DNA from: Flavobacteriales bacterium
Lineage (GTDB): Bacteria; Bacteroidota; Bacteroidia; UBA10329
Length of the DNA: 64,000 nucleotides
Assembly: GCA_020635495.1 (NCBI GenBank)
Contig: JACJZQ010000004.1
Location: forward strand, 157,803 to 221,802
Reading direction: 5' to 3'
In this document: one piece after another, positions 54,818-64,000 of the stretch
How the letters are laid out: every line of letters begins with the position of its first letter
Numbering within the stretch: position 1 is the stretch's first letter
Position numbers and translations under genes: made by a program
The notes under the pieces: model-generated
What the model saw: the letters and a program-made list of their open reading frames with translations, nothing else
Told to the model about the DNA's origin: nothing
Database searches by the model: none

Positions 54818-56191
54818 TTAGTCAATTCCTTCGTTCATCCATTTTTCAATGCGCTTACCGAAGCTCATGATGCTTGCAAATGGGCTGCTTCCGGCTTTTT
54901 CTTTCGCGATTTCCTGCGCCACTTCCTCTGCTTCTGACAATTCTTCTTTTTCCTCTGGCACCTCGGCTTTTGGAGTCGGTTTACCTTCTCTGCCCTCTGC
55001 CCAATCATCAATGGTCAGTCCTTTGTGGGCCAATTCGTCTTTGAATTCAAGTCCTTTCTGCACAAGGCCAACACCCGTAGAGAAGATGGGGCTGGTGATC
55101 TCTTCCGGATTTTCCGGTGCCAAGTGTTCGTTCGGATAACCGACCCGTACGTCCATGCCGGTGATGTATTCCATCAATTGTGGCAGGTGACGCAGGTTGG
55201 AGCCACCACCCGTAACTACGATTCCACCAATAAGCCTCTTCTCAAAACCAGAGTTCTTGATTTCGAAATAGACATGCTCGATGATCTCTTCCATGCGTGC
55301 CTGAATGATGCTCGCCAAGTTTTTTAGGCTGATCTCACGCGGTTCACGGCCTCGCAACCCAGGAATGGAAACGATCTCGTTATCCTTGGCTTCTGTTGCC
55401 AGAGCCGAACCGAATTTCACCTTCAGCAATTCTGCTTGGTGCTTGATGATGGTGCAGCCTTCCTTTATGTCTTCCGTGATGATGTTCCCACCGAATGGAA
55501 TCACAGCGGTGTGACGGATGATGTTGTCTTGGAAGATGGCGATGTCAGTCGTACCACCACCAATATCGACCAACGCAACACCTGCTTCTTTTTCCTCTTC
55601 GCTCAAAACAGCAGCGGCTGATGCCAATGGTTCAAGAACCAACTCTGTAACCGTTAAACCTGCTTTGTAAGCACAACGGTGAATGTTCTTCGCGGCAGCA
55701 ATTTGTCCTGTAATGATGTGGAAGTTTCCTTCTAAGCGGATACCGCTCATCCCGACAGGTTCTTTGATGCCAGGTTCATTATCAACGATGTAGTCTTGTG
55801 GTAATACGTGGATGATCTCCTCTCCAGGCAACATCTGTAGCTTGTACATGTCGCGGATCAGGTTGCGGACATCCTCCTTGCTGATCTCCTCATCCAAGGA
55901 ATCACGCATATAGATGCCGCGGTTCTGCAACGATTTAATGTGCTGACCTGCGATGCCGACATTCACATATTTGATGTCGATGCCGGTTTTGTTCTGAGCT
56001 TCTTCCACCGCGGTTTTGATGGCCTGAACGGTCTTGTCGATGTTCGCCACCACGCCACGACTCACACCCAGCGATTCGGATTTGCCGATGCCGAGAATCT
56101 CGATCTTTCCATGATCATCGCGTTTACCAACGATGCAAGCAATCTTGGTGGTTCCGATATCAAGTCCTACTACGATGTCTGAATTTTCCAT
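54818..56191 (-). CDS. ftsA: Cell division protein FtsA
   Basis: Actin-like membrane tether of the Z-ring, 457 aa. Phosphate-1 VGLDIGTTKIACIVG, the 1C domain (about 85-160), the phosphate-2 loop VDIGGGTTDIAIF, and the adenosine motif VVTGGGSNLRHL are present. The C-terminal 25 residues, FASIMSFGKRIEKWMNEGID, form the amphipathic membrane-targeting helix. The ATG follows the ftsQ stop with no gap. Confidence 0.96.
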   Translation of the reverse strand: MENSDIVVGLDIGTTKIACIVGKRDDHGKIEILGIGKSESLGVSRGVVANIDKTVQAIKTAVEEAQNKTGIDIKYVNVGIAGQHIKSLQNRGIYMRDSLDEEISKEDVRNLIRDMYKLQMLPGEEIIHVLPQDYIVDNEPGIKEPVGMSGIRLEGNFHIITGQIAAAKNIHRCAYKAGLTVTELVLEPLASAAAVLSEEEKEAGVALVDIGGGTTDIAIFQDNIIRHTAVIPFGGNIITEDIKEGCTIIKHQAELLKVKFGSALATEAKDNEIVSIPGLRGREPREISLKNLASIIQARMEEIIEHVYFEIKNSGFEKRLIGGIVVTGGGSNLRHLPQLMEYITGMDVRVGYPNEHLAPENPEEITSPIFSTGVGLVQKGLEFKDELAHKGLTIDDWAEGREGKPTPKAEVPEEKEELSEAEEVAQEIAKEKAGSSPFASIMSFGKRIEKWMNEGID

Positions 56192-56992
56192 TTAACTGTT
56201 CTTTTTGGTGCAGATGACCTGGTCCTTGTATTTGAGGTTGATGTGGCTGTATTGATCCCAGCCCGTTTTATTGAGCCCTTTCAAATAGAAGAGCTTCAGT
56301 TTCTTGAATTTCTGTTCGAGTTTGTCGGTGTGACCCAGTAGAATGTGGTGGTCGCCAATGGTCGGAACAACGGTGAGTTCGCCATCCGCCTCTACAATGA
56401 TCTGCTGAATCTGAGCCTTCCAGAACTCATTGCTTCGCACGAATTTGGCCAACGTGTAAAGGTCATCCAGACATGAAATGTTCTTCAAACTATCGCTCAT
56501 GCTGGCCACGTTGTAGCGCTGCATTTCGTACTGTTTGTCGAGGATGAATCCACTGGCCACAGGCACACGTGCCGTGAAGTTGTCGCTGGTTGGCATTACG
56601 TAGCCTTCCTTGTCGAGGTAATAGCTGTCGCCTTCGGAAGTGATGACGCGAAGGATCGGCTCACGCTGATAGACTTTCACGGCAAATGTTCCTCCATGTT
56701 TGGTGTAAACTTCCGCGCGTTTTACGGATGGATTGGCCGCAATGTGCCGCTCGTAAACTGCAATAGGAATGGAGCTGATCGGTTTGCCGACCAAGCTATC
56801 ACCTTTGGCGTAGATCATATCGAGCACGTCTTTCTTGGTGACGAAGAAGTTGCCTGTAATGTGGTCGTCCACATCAATGTCAATGTTTTGGCAAGGGAAT
56901 TTCTCCGACTCGCGCGTGCTGAACGCCAGTGAAACAAGCAGCCCGAGCACACTCACAACCAGAACCGTTATGTTGAGAATGCGCTTGATCAT
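56192..56992 (-). CDS. ftsQ: Cell division protein FtsQ
   Basis: 266 aa bitopic divisome protein. One transmembrane helix (residues 5-25), then a POTRA-like domain (about 45-115) and a beta domain to about 230. Sequence similarity is loose, but position between murC and ftsA, topology and length identify it. Its start overlaps the murC stop by 4 bp. Confidence 0.88.
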   Translation of the reverse strand: MIKRILNITVLVVSVLGLLVSLAFSTRESEKFPCQNIDIDVDDHITGNFFVTKKDVLDMIYAKGDSLVGKPISSIPIAVYERHIAANPSVKRAEVYTKHGGTFAVKVYQREPILRVITSEGDSYYLDKEGYVMPTSDNFTARVPVASGFILDKQYEMQRYNVASMSDSLKNISCLDDLYTLAKFVRSNEFWKAQIQQIIVEADGELTVVPTIGDHHILLGHTDKLEQKFKKLKLFYLKGLNKTGWDQYSHINLKYKDQVICTKKNS

Positions 56993-58356
56993 GATGCCAG
57001 TTTCTTTTTGATGGGTGAAACCAGTTGGTCGATGTCGCCCGCGCCCATGGTCAACAATACATCGATTTCAGTAGGAGAGAGGCTGTCAACCACTTCCTTC
57101 TTGCTGCGCAATTCTTTCTGTGCGATGGTGATCTTGTCCAAGAGCACACCGGAGGTGATACCTGCAATCGGCTCTTCGCGCGCTGGATAGATGTCCAATA
57201 GCGTTACTTCATCCAAAGCCGAAAGACTGGTGGCGAATTCGCTCATGTGGTCTTTCGTACGGCTGAACAAGTGCGGTTGGAAAATGCCTTTCACTCTTCG
57301 TCCTGGGAACAGTTCACGCACCGAACCGATACACGCAGAAATCTCGGTTGGATGATGCGCGTAATCGTCAATGTAAACCAGTTTGTCGGTGTTGATATGC
57401 ACATCAAATCTGCGCTTCACGCCTTTGTAAGTCGCCAACCCGTTGCGGATTTCATCTTCCGTCAAACCGAGTTGGTCGACCGCTGCAAACGCAGCCACCG
57501 CGTTCTCCACGTTATGTAATCCTGGCATACCGAAACTCACATTCTCCAACGTTGCCAATGGCGAATGCAAATTGAAATGGTACTGCCCATTATTGATGGT
57601 GAGTTGCGATGTGTAGTAATCGCTTTCCTCGCTCACCGAATACGTAAAGTTTCTTCTGGAAGAATCTTCGAACGGCAAACCGAAACGGTAGATCAACGTG
57701 CCATTCTCGGTAACCCGTTCAGAAAACGCTGTGAATGAGTTCAGCATTTCATCCGATGAACCGTAGATGTCCAAATGGTCGGCATCTACAGATGTGATAA
57801 TGGCCACCTCAGGCGAAAGCGTCAGGAACGAACGGTCGAATTCATCGGCCTCAACCACCATCAAATTGCTGCTAGTTGAAGTGAGCAGATTGGTGTTGTA
57901 ATTAGAGCTGATACCGCCCAAGAATGCGTTGCAATCCTTGCTTGAGGAGCGCAGTAAATGCGCAATGATGGAACTGGTAGTTGTCTTGCCGTGCGTTCCA
58001 GCCACCGCAACGGTTTGATATGTTTTGGAAAGCTCACCAAGAACTTCAGAGCGCTTCAGCACGTCAAATTTGTTGGTGCGGAAATGCATCAATTCTGAAT
58101 GTGAACTCGGTACTGCTGGCGTGAAGATGACCAACGTGGTTTCAGGGTTGTCAAAACCACTCGGAATCAGATTCACATCATCCGAATAATGGATGTTGAT
58201 TCCTGTTGTTTCAAGCTCTTGAGTGAGTTCAGTTGACACGCGGTCGTAGCCCGACACCGACTTGCCTTGCTCAGCAAAATATCGCGCAAGCGCACTCATC
58301 CCGATACCTCCGATACCGATCAGATAAACAGCTTGTATGTCGGTCAGCGCTCTCAT
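56989..58356 (-). CDS. murC: UDP-N-acetylmuramate-L-alanine ligase
   Basis: Adds L-Ala to UDP-MurNAc. 455 aa. N-terminal Rossmann motif LIGIGGIGMSALARY, ATP loop AGTHGKTTTSSIIAH, central VVEADEFDRSFL with the Asp-Glu segment, and C-domain DDYAHHPTEI and IFQPHLFSRT, all typical of MurC. The overlaps with murG and ftsQ are 4 bp each. Confidence 0.97.
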   Translation of the reverse strand: MRALTDIQAVYLIGIGGIGMSALARYFAEQGKSVSGYDRVSTELTQELETTGINIHYSDDVNLIPSGFDNPETTLVIFTPAVPSSHSELMHFRTNKFDVLKRSEVLGELSKTYQTVAVAGTHGKTTTSSIIAHLLRSSSKDCNAFLGGISSNYNTNLLTSTSSNLMVVEADEFDRSFLTLSPEVAIITSVDADHLDIYGSSDEMLNSFTAFSERVTENGTLIYRFGLPFEDSSRRNFTYSVSEESDYYTSQLTINNGQYHFNLHSPLATLENVSFGMPGLHNVENAVAAFAAVDQLGLTEDEIRNGLATYKGVKRRFDVHINTDKLVYIDDYAHHPTEISACIGSVRELFPGRRVKGIFQPHLFSRTKDHMSEFATSLSALDEVTLLDIYPAREEPIAGITSGVLLDKITIAQKELRSKKEVVDSLSPTEIDVLLTMGAGDIDQLVSPIKKKLAS

Positions 58357-59459
58357 GCGGCTTTCGCGATTTTCAAGATTTCTTTGGCTATTTCCTCATC
58401 CGCGTTGGGCAATGCCAACTTCTGGATGTTTGCACTCAATTTTTCACGCGCTGCGTCATCAGTGAATAGTCGCAAGGCGTGTTCGCAAGCTTCTTCATTG
58501 GCTTTGTTGTCGGCCACCAAAATGGCAGCGTCATTATCGACCAAAGCCTGCGCATTCTTGGTCTGATGATCTTCCGCTGCAAATGGGAAAGGCACTAACA
58601 CGGCTGGTTTACCAACGATACATAGTTCGGAAATGGAGCTTGCCCCAGCACGTGAAATGACCACATCGGCTACGGCATACGCCTGATCCATCGTGTAGAT
58701 GAAATCCGAAACGAACATGTTGTCTGCATTCGCATCAGCCACCGCTTTCTTGGCCTCTTCGATGAAGAGTTTGCCCGTTTGCCAAACCACTTGCACATCG
58801 GCTTTCTTCAATTCCTCGATGTGCGATTTGATGGCCAAGTTGATAGAGCGAGCACCCAAACTTCCACCGATTACCAACAACGTTTTCTTGCTCGGATCGA
58901 GGTTGAAGGCCTTGTGTCCTTCGGCTCGTTTTCCCTCCAGATTCAGAATATCCTGACGGACAGGGTTTCCTGTTCGGATAATGTTCGCTGCAGGGAAGAA
59001 CTTGTCCATGTTGTCGTACGCCACGCACACCTTTTTCGCCTTTTTCCCGAGGAGTTTATTTGTGATGCCCGCGTACGAATTCTGCTCTTGAATTACTGTT
59101 GGAATTCCCTTGGTACTGGCCGCATACATTACGGGTCCGCTGGCGAATCCACCTACGCCCACAACTACCTGTGGTTTGAATTCGCGGATAATGCTCATCG
59201 ACTTCAACAGACTTCCGATCAACTTGAATGGGAAAGTCAGATTCTTGAGCATGTTGCTACGATTGAGCCCAGCAATGTTGAGCCCAATGATTTTGTAACC
59301 CGCTTTTGGAACCTTCTCCATTTCCATCTTGCCTTGTGCACCCACGAAAAGGATTTCAATTCCTGCTTCGAGTTTTTTCAACGCATTCGCAATCGCGATA
59401 GCTGGGAAAATATGCCCGCCTGTGCCGCCACCTGATATGATCACACGAACATTAGACAT
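58353..59459 (-). CDS. murG: UDP-GlcNAc transferase MurG
   Basis: Makes lipid II by moving GlcNAc to lipid I. 368 aa from the ATG at 59459 (MSNVRVIISGGGTGGHIFPA); an upstream frame is rejected because it lacks the normal N-terminus. The glycine-rich loop GGGTGGH, GGFASGPVMYAA, and the C-terminal donor motif ISRAGASSISELCIVGKPA are intact. It overlaps the ftsW end by 8 bp. Confidence 0.97.
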   Translation of the reverse strand: MSNVRVIISGGGTGGHIFPAIAIANALKKLEAGIEILFVGAQGKMEMEKVPKAGYKIIGLNIAGLNRSNMLKNLTFPFKLIGSLLKSMSIIREFKPQVVVGVGGFASGPVMYAASTKGIPTVIQEQNSYAGITNKLLGKKAKKVCVAYDNMDKFFPAANIIRTGNPVRQDILNLEGKRAEGHKAFNLDPSKKTLLVIGGSLGARSINLAIKSHIEELKKADVQVVWQTGKLFIEEAKKAVADANADNMFVSDFIYTMDQAYAVADVVISRAGASSISELCIVGKPAVLVPFPFAAEDHQTKNAQALVDNDAAILVADNKANEEACEHALRLFTDDAAREKLSANIQKLALPNADEEIAKEILKIAKAA

Positions 59460-60648
59460 GAGCCAATTCGGGTTGAGGTTCGTGACTGGATTGGGCATCT
59501 TCCTTGATGTCTCGACTCACGCTGAGGATCATTCCAATGGCAATGGATGTGAACCAAATGCTGGTTCCACCCATACTGATAAGCGGTAATGGTTGACCCG
59601 TTACTGGAAACAGATTCACGGCAACGGCCATGTTGATGAAGGCTTGGAAAACCAGCGCAAAGCACACTCCAAAGGCCAATAGCGTTCCGAAGGTGCTGGT
59701 GCCTTTGTGGACGATTCGCAATCCTCTGAAAAGCAGGATCAAATAGAGGAATAGAATTCCCATTCCGCCAACGAGCCCCCATTCTTCCAAAATGATGGCG
59801 AAGATGAAATCTGAGTACGGGTGCGGAATGAAGTTCCGTTGCGAACTGTTGCCTGGTCCGACACCAAATGGTCCGCCTTTGGCGATAGCAATCTTGGCCT
59901 GCTCGGTCTGGTAGTTGGCATCGGCCATTTTTTGCGTTTCCTCGTTGCTGACGAATGTCTCGAGACGCTTTTTCCATGTTTCGACACGTCCAAGCCCAAC
60001 ATTTTCCAACGGCAAAACATAGGAGAGAAGAAGAATGAATGCCGCTCCTGTAATGGCTGCTGCAACTAGTCCACTCAGGTATTTCAGTTTTACACCACCG
60101 ATGAACATCAGGATCATGGAAGTAGTGAAGAGCACCGCAGCAGTTGAGAAGTTTGCAGGAAAGATCAGAACACAAACTGCGATCACGGGCCAAACGATTT
60201 GAAGGAACCCGGCTTTGAAATCGCTGAGGTCGTCTTTTCTGAGTGAGAGGATGCGCGCCAAGTAGGCGATAAGCGCCACCTTTGCGAGGTCGGATGTTTG
60301 GAACGAAAGGTTGATGATTGGCAACGTTAACCACCGGCTCGCCTCATTCCTTGATGTTCCTGCAATGAGCGTAACAGCCAATAGCGGAATCGAGATCCAA
60401 ATGAGTATTTGCGCAACGCGCGAGAAGTACTTGAACGGGACTTTGTGAATCATATACATGAGCCCCCAGCCAAGTACGATGATGGAGAAATGTTTGAGCA
60501 AGTAGTACTCGGTATTCCCGCCTTGGTAGCGGTAAGCGAGCGTACCCGTTGAACTGTAGACTGCCATTGCTGAAACCAGCGAAAACAGGAATACCACGGC
60601 CCAAATGACCATGTCGCCTTGTAGATATTTTCGCAATAGCAGATTCAC
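59452..60648 (-). CDS. ftsW: SEDS glycan polymerase FtsW
   Basis: Septal peptidoglycan glycosyltransferase of 398 aa with about ten transmembrane helices. Family features are SEASRWL-like NEASRWLTLP, the loop region QTEQAKIAIAKGGPFGVGPG, NSSQRNFIPHPYSDFIFAII and the C-terminal PLISMGGTSIW. It ends 8 bp inside murG. The gene starts 3 bp after the MurD-like C-domain stop, so the odd small gene is co-translated with it. Confidence 0.96.
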   Translation of the reverse strand: MNLLLRKYLQGDMVIWAVVFLFSLVSAMAVYSSTGTLAYRYQGGNTEYYLLKHFSIIVLGWGLMYMIHKVPFKYFSRVAQILIWISIPLLAVTLIAGTSRNEASRWLTLPIINLSFQTSDLAKVALIAYLARILSLRKDDLSDFKAGFLQIVWPVIAVCVLIFPANFSTAAVLFTTSMILMFIGGVKLKYLSGLVAAAITGAAFILLLSYVLPLENVGLGRVETWKKRLETFVSNEETQKMADANYQTEQAKIAIAKGGPFGVGPGNSSQRNFIPHPYSDFIFAIILEEWGLVGGMGILFLYLILLFRGLRIVHKGTSTFGTLLAFGVCFALVFQAFINMAVAVNLFPVTGQPLPLISMGGTSIWFTSIAIGMILSVSRDIKEDAQSSHEPQPELAHV

Positions 60649-60651
60649 GGA

Positions 60652-61197
60652 TTATCCTTTCTCAATCAGGTTTTTAACTGCTTTAGCGAATTGATTTCCT
60701 CGGTCTTCGTAGCTGTCAAAAAGGTCATGACTTGCACAGGCAGGAGAGAGGATGACCTTGTCTCCAGGTTGAGCCAATGCGGTGGCGGCTTTCACGGCTT
60801 CTTCAGCGGTGCTTGCACCAACGATCACGTCAGCGTAGCTCATGAAAGTTTTGAAAACACGACTGTTTTCACGACCAAGACACACGATTCCACGGATCTT
60901 ATCGGCCACCAACTCTTTCAGCATGCCGTAATCCTGACCGTCTTGCAAACCGCCCACGATCCAAACTGCTGGACTGTCCAATCGCTCCAACGAATACCAT
61001 GTCAGGTCCACATTGGTGGCCTTGCTGTCATTGATATACTCAACATCGTTAAACGTGCCGATCAACTCTTGTCGGTGGCGCGTGCTTCGCACATCCGAGA
61101 TGCTTTCGTCAATGATCTGCTTCCTCAATTCAAGCAGACTGTTGAACATCTCTTTTTCGGTGGTCTCAACTTTTTTATTCCAGGTCTTATCCTTCAT
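60652..61197 (-). CDS. Stand-alone MurD C-terminal domain protein
   Basis: 181 aa. It lacks the N-terminal UDP-binding and central ATP-binding domains of Mur ligases, but residues about 24-178 align without gaps to the C-domain of the adjacent complete MurD, with roughly half of the positions identical by eye. Conserved MurD motifs remain: EYINDSKATN, LTWYSLE, AVWIVGG, ILSPACASHDLFDSYEDRG. A new Lys/Glu-rich N-terminus (MKDKTWNKKVETTEKEM) replaces the lost part. The frame is intact, diverged and sits 21 bp after murD and 3 bp before ftsW, so it is expressed and probably selected. It cannot ligate D-Glu alone. A role as a MurD partner or a regulator sensing UDP-MurNAc-peptide or D-Glu is possible but unproven. 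Confidence 0.85.
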   Translation of the reverse strand: MKDKTWNKKVETTEKEMFNSLLELRKQIIDESISDVRSTRHRQELIGTFNDVEYINDSKATNVDLTWYSLERLDSPAVWIVGGLQDGQDYGMLKELVADKIRGIVCLGRENSRVFKTFMSYADVIVGASTAEEAVKAATALAQPGDKVILSPACASHDLFDSYEDRGNQFAKAVKNLIEKG

Positions 61198-61218
61198 GGG
61201 AGGTAGGTTTTTGATGGT

Positions 61219-62553
61219 TTAAAGTGCGCGGACGGCAGCTTTGAATTGTCTTCCGCGTTCTTCGTAATTCTCGAACAGGTCGAAGCTGGCGCATGCAGGC
61301 GAAAGCAGCACAGTATCTCCCTTTTTACCGATGTAGTAGCTTGTTTTCACCGCCTCTTCGGCACTTGTCGTGTCCACGATGGTCTCAACAATTCCTTCGA
61401 AAGCCTTATGGATCTTCTCGTTGTCCTTACCGAGGCAGATGATGGCTTTCACCTTATCACGCACAAGGTCTTCCACCATCGAATAGTCGTTGCCTTTGTC
61501 AACGCCACCCACGATCCAAACCACAGGCTTGTTCATGCACTCCAGCGCGTACCACGTAGAGTTGATGTTGGTAGCCTTGCTATCGTTGATGAATTCGATT
61601 CCGTGCACGCTGCCGATGTTTTCCAGTCGGTGCTCCACCGCGCTGAAATCGCTGAGGCTCTCTCTGATGAGGTCTTTGCGCAGTTCGACCAACCGCCCTA
61701 CAATTCCGCCTGCCATGGAATTGTACGTGTTGTGTCTCCCCTGCAATGCTAGTTCGTGAATTGACATGTTTAGGTTTGAGTTATTGAGGTTTATGTTGAG
61801 ATTTCCGTTTTCGGTAAAAGCGCCCTCGGCCACGGTGGCTTCGAGCGAGAATGGGTAATGTTTTGCGTTTACTTGCCTGGACTTCATGCCTTTCGCGATG
61901 TTCGCGTCATCAGCGCAGTAGATGAAAGCATCTTCTGAGGTCTGATTCTGCGTGATGCGCATTTTCGATGCGATGTACTTGTCCATCGAACCGTATCGGT
62001 CGAGGTGATCGGGTGTGATGTTCATCAACACAGCCAGATTGATGCGGCTATCGAACATGCCATCCAGTTGGAAACTGCTCAGCTCGATGACCAGATAGTC
62101 GAATTCCTTATCGGCCACTTGCCAAGCCAAGCTCTTGCCCACGTTTCCAGCCAAGCCAGCATTCAGGCCACCTTTGGTCAGGATGTGATGCGTCAGCAGG
62201 GTAGTAGTGGTCTTGCCATTCGTGCCCGTAATGCCGATTGTCTTGGCGTTCGTGTATTTCAGCCCGAACTCGATTTCGGATACCACAGGAATTCCCTTTC
62301 CGCGTAGCGATTGCACCAACGGAGCTGTTTCTGGAATGCCAGGGCTTTTCACCACAAGGTCAGCGTTCATGATCTTGTCTTCCGAATGCGTTCCTTCCTC
62401 GAAATCAATGCCCCATTCCTGAAGGTTAGCTGAGTAATTTTCCTTCAGCTTTCCTTTGTCAGACAGGAACACGTCCCAGCCCTTTTTCTGACCGAGATAT
62501 GCTGCGCCAGCACCGCTTTCGCCACCACCCAATATGACCAGTCGCTCTGCCAT
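61219..62553 (-). CDS. murD: UDP-N-acetylmuramoyl-L-alanine-D-glutamate ligase
   Basis: Adds D-Glu to UDP-MurNAc-Ala. 444 aa, full length: N-domain VILGGGESGAGAAYL, ATP loop GITGTNGKTTTTLL, central NITPDHLDRYGSMDKY, and C-domain FINDSKATN and LLSPACASFDLF. The start overlaps the mraY stop by one base. Its C-domain has a diverged stand-alone paralogue just downstream. Confidence 0.97.
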   Translation of the reverse strand: MAERLVILGGGESGAGAAYLGQKKGWDVFLSDKGKLKENYSANLQEWGIDFEEGTHSEDKIMNADLVVKSPGIPETAPLVQSLRGKGIPVVSEIEFGLKYTNAKTIGITGTNGKTTTTLLTHHILTKGGLNAGLAGNVGKSLAWQVADKEFDYLVIELSSFQLDGMFDSRINLAVLMNITPDHLDRYGSMDKYIASKMRITQNQTSEDAFIYCADDANIAKGMKSRQVNAKHYPFSLEATVAEGAFTENGNLNINLNNSNLNMSIHELALQGRHNTYNSMAGGIVGRLVELRKDLIRESLSDFSAVEHRLENIGSVHGIEFINDSKATNINSTWYALECMNKPVVWIVGGVDKGNDYSMVEDLVRDKVKAIICLGKDNEKIHKAFEGIVETIVDTTSAEEAVKTSYYIGKKGDTVLLSPACASFDLFENYEERGRQFKAAVRAL

Positions 62554-63803
62554 TATCTGAGTTTGAGGGTTACGATGGTGAGTACAGCCAGCATGATTCC
62601 CACGATCCAGAACCGTCCAACGATCTTGGCTTCGTGCATGCCTTTTTTCTGGAAATGATGGTGTAGCGGAGACATCAAAAAGATTCTTCTGCCCTCTCCG
62701 AATTTCTTCTTGGTGTACTTGAAGTAGCTGACCTGCAGAACAACTGATAGGTTTTCCATCAGGAAGATTCCGCAGAGGATTGGAATCAGTAATTCCTTAC
62801 GGATCGCAAGCGCGAAAACCGCGATGATTCCGCCCAAGGCCAAACTACCCGTATCGCCCATGAAAACCTGCGCGGGATACTGGTTGTACCAGAGGAATCC
62901 GACACACGCACCCACAAATGCGGCAATGAAAACCACCAACTCGCCCGAGCCGGGGATGTACATGATATTCAGGTAATCGGCAAAAATGATGTTGCCCGAA
63001 ACGTATGCGAACACGGCCAGTGTCACGCCTACAATGGCCGAAGTTCCTGTGGCCAAACCGTCCAGTCCGTCAGTCAGATTTGCTCCGTTGGAAACGGCCG
63101 TAACGATGAAGATCACGATAGGAATGAAGATCAACCAACCCCAATCTTTGGCCTTATCGCCAAGGAAGAATAGGAGAGAACTGTAATCGAATTCGTTGTC
63201 TTTTAGGAACGGAATGGTCGTAACAAGCGAATGCTCTGCTTCGCCATAAACAGGAAGCGATTCCACCTTCATGGTTTTACCATCGATGATGGTTTCGGTG
63301 CCGATTCCTCCGCGCTGCAAACGCTGTTTAACCTGTACCCCGTCTGAGAAATAAAGGGTGCAGGCCACAATCACACCTATACCGATCTGGCCCATCACTT
63401 TGAATCGGCCAGCCAAGCCTTCTTTATCCTTCTTAAAGACCTTGATGTAATCGTCAATGAAACCGATGGTGCCCAGCCAAATGGTGGAGACGATCATCAG
63501 CAAGACATAGACATTATCGAGCTGCGCGAAAAGAAGCGTTGGAATAAGGATGGAAGACAGAATGATGATGCCGCCCATGGTCGGTGTTCCCTTCTTCTGC
63601 GTTTGCTCCGCCAAACCAAGGTCGCGGACAATCTCGCCCACTTGCTTCAGTTGCAGGAATTGGATGACTTTCTTCCCGATCACCATCGAAATGATGAGCG
63701 AAGTGATGATGCTTGCAGCCGCACGGAACGTGATGTATTGGAACAATCCCGCCCCTGGAAGGTCGTAGTTGGTTTGAAGGAAGTCGAACAGATGGTACAG
63801 CAT
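62553..63803 (-). CDS. mraY: Phospho-MurNAc-pentapeptide transferase MraY
   Basis: Transfers phospho-MurNAc-pentapeptide to undecaprenyl phosphate to form lipid I. 416 aa with ten transmembrane helices. Catalytic motifs FIDDYIKV with the DD pair, [13 protein letters not shown], and the C-terminal HHHF motif ([11 protein letters not shown]) are present. An extra hydrophilic loop of about 45 residues ([15 protein letters not shown] region) lies between helices, typical of Bacteroidota MraY. It overlaps murE and murD by one base each. Confidence 0.97.
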   Translation of the reverse strand: MLYHLFDFLQTNYDLPGAGLFQYITFRAAASIITSLIISMVIGKKVIQFLQLKQVGEIVRDLGLAEQTQKKGTPTMGGIIILSSILIPTLLFAQLDNVYVLLMIVSTIWLGTIGFIDDYIKVFKKDKEGLAGRFKVMGQIGIGVIVACTLYFSDGVQVKQRLQRGGIGTETIIDGKTMKVESLPVYGEAEHSLVTTIPFLKDNEFDYSSLLFFLGDKAKDWGWLIFIPIVIFIVTAVSNGANLTDGLDGLATGTSAIVGVTLAVFAYVSGNIIFADYLNIMYIPGSGELVVFIAAFVGACVGFLWYNQYPAQVFMGDTGSLALGGIIAVFALAIRKELLIPILCGIFLMENLSVVLQVSYFKYTKKKFGEGRRIFLMSPLHHHFQKKGMHEAKIVGRFWIVGIMLAVLTIVTLKLR

Positions 63804-64000
63804 TAGCAGATCTGTTTTAGGTTGGTTGTGAGTACTTCCATGTCATCAAAATCATGCTTCACGCCATTGATCTCCTGGTACTTTTCGTGGCCTTTTCCAG
63901 CCACCAGAATGATGTCGCCTGGCTCCGCAAGCATGCAAGCGGTTCGTATCGCTTCCGCGCGATCAACAATGCTGACCGCCTTGCGCTTCAATACAGGGTC
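63803..64000 (-). CDS. murE: MurE, C-terminal end only
   Basis: The frame is open to the right edge, so the gene continues outside the window; 65 residues are visible. AGKGHEKYQ and FDDMEVL are the closing motifs of UDP-MurNAc-tripeptide synthetases. The residues that set diaminopimelate or Lys specificity lie outside the window. Confidence 0.9.
   Translation of the reverse strand, partial: DPVLKRKAVSIVDRAEAIRTACMLAEPGDIILVAGKGHEKYQEINGVKHDFDDMEVLTTNLKQIC

Noticed and set aside
59441..60334. 297-codon frame overlapping ftsW in another frame of the same strand
   Set aside because: ftsW has clear SEDS motifs; this frame has a His/Arg/Ser-rich composition without domains.

Overview
The window is a piece of a Bacteroidota chromosome, most likely from the Flavobacteriales or a Cryomorphaceae-like lineage. 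The evidence is a complete porP/sprF-gldK-gldL-gldM-gldN type IX secretion (T9SS) and gliding cluster, a secreted subtilase with a T9SS sorting domain, LptE and LptC of the Bacteroidota kind, an FtsZ with a very long acidic tail ending in the phylum-type C-terminal peptide, and promoters of the TTG...TAnnTTTG class that often sit only 6-17 nt before the start codon. No rRNA, CRISPR array, prophage or transposase was seen, and there is one tRNA gene (Phe, GAA).

Layout. 1-4.5 kb (+): the end of a sigma-54 activator, lptE, a TPR protein, secG, groES and groEL, each block closed by a terminator. 4.5-11 kb: a NIP-like aquaporin, a CocE-type hydrolase, a GT28-like glycosyltransferase, and a PhoR/PhoB-like two-component pair preceded by a three-unit Pho-box-like direct repeat. 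10-15.6 kb (-): a tight operon coaX - outer-membrane protein - TPR protein - lptC - small membrane protein - CNNM/CBS protein, diverging from tRNA-Phe. 15.8-24.3 kb (+): a seven-domain PAS/GAF histidine kinase, its NarL-type regulator, a second orphan kinase, topA, and an arginase-family protein that has lost half of its metal ligands. 24.5-31.7 kb (+): porP/sprF, gldKLMN and a DUF3078 protein.

31.8-43.5 kb: an M3 peptidase with a DUF5606 partner, a secreted protein of unknown role, a deoxynucleoside kinase, the T9SS subtilase cargo, a FAS1 lipoprotein, then the glyoxylate shunt. The 3' end of aceA is present twice, once in the full gene and once as an isolated 309-bp fragment, with a collagen-like gene between the copies. 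A RamB-like regulator diverges from aceBA over a palindrome. 45-49.2 kb (+): a glycosyltransferase operon ending in a GT-C/methyltransferase fusion. 49.1-50.1 kb is a gene-poor stretch full of short repeats.

50-64 kb (-): a secreted alpha/beta hydrolase and an AI-2E family transporter, then the dcw division and cell-wall cluster read from the right edge as murE (partial), mraY, murD, a stand-alone MurD C-terminal domain, ftsW, murG, murC, ftsQ, ftsA and ftsZ. An 82-bp nested palindromic element lies just after ftsZ.

The most unusual items are the isolated MurD C-domain inside the dcw operon, the duplicated aceA 3' end around a collagen-like gene, the degenerate arginase coupled to topA just upstream of the T9SS cluster, the GT-C/methyltransferase fusion carrying a repeat inside its coding sequence, and the Pho-box-like array. 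All statements come from reading the sequence by eye; no database search was possible.
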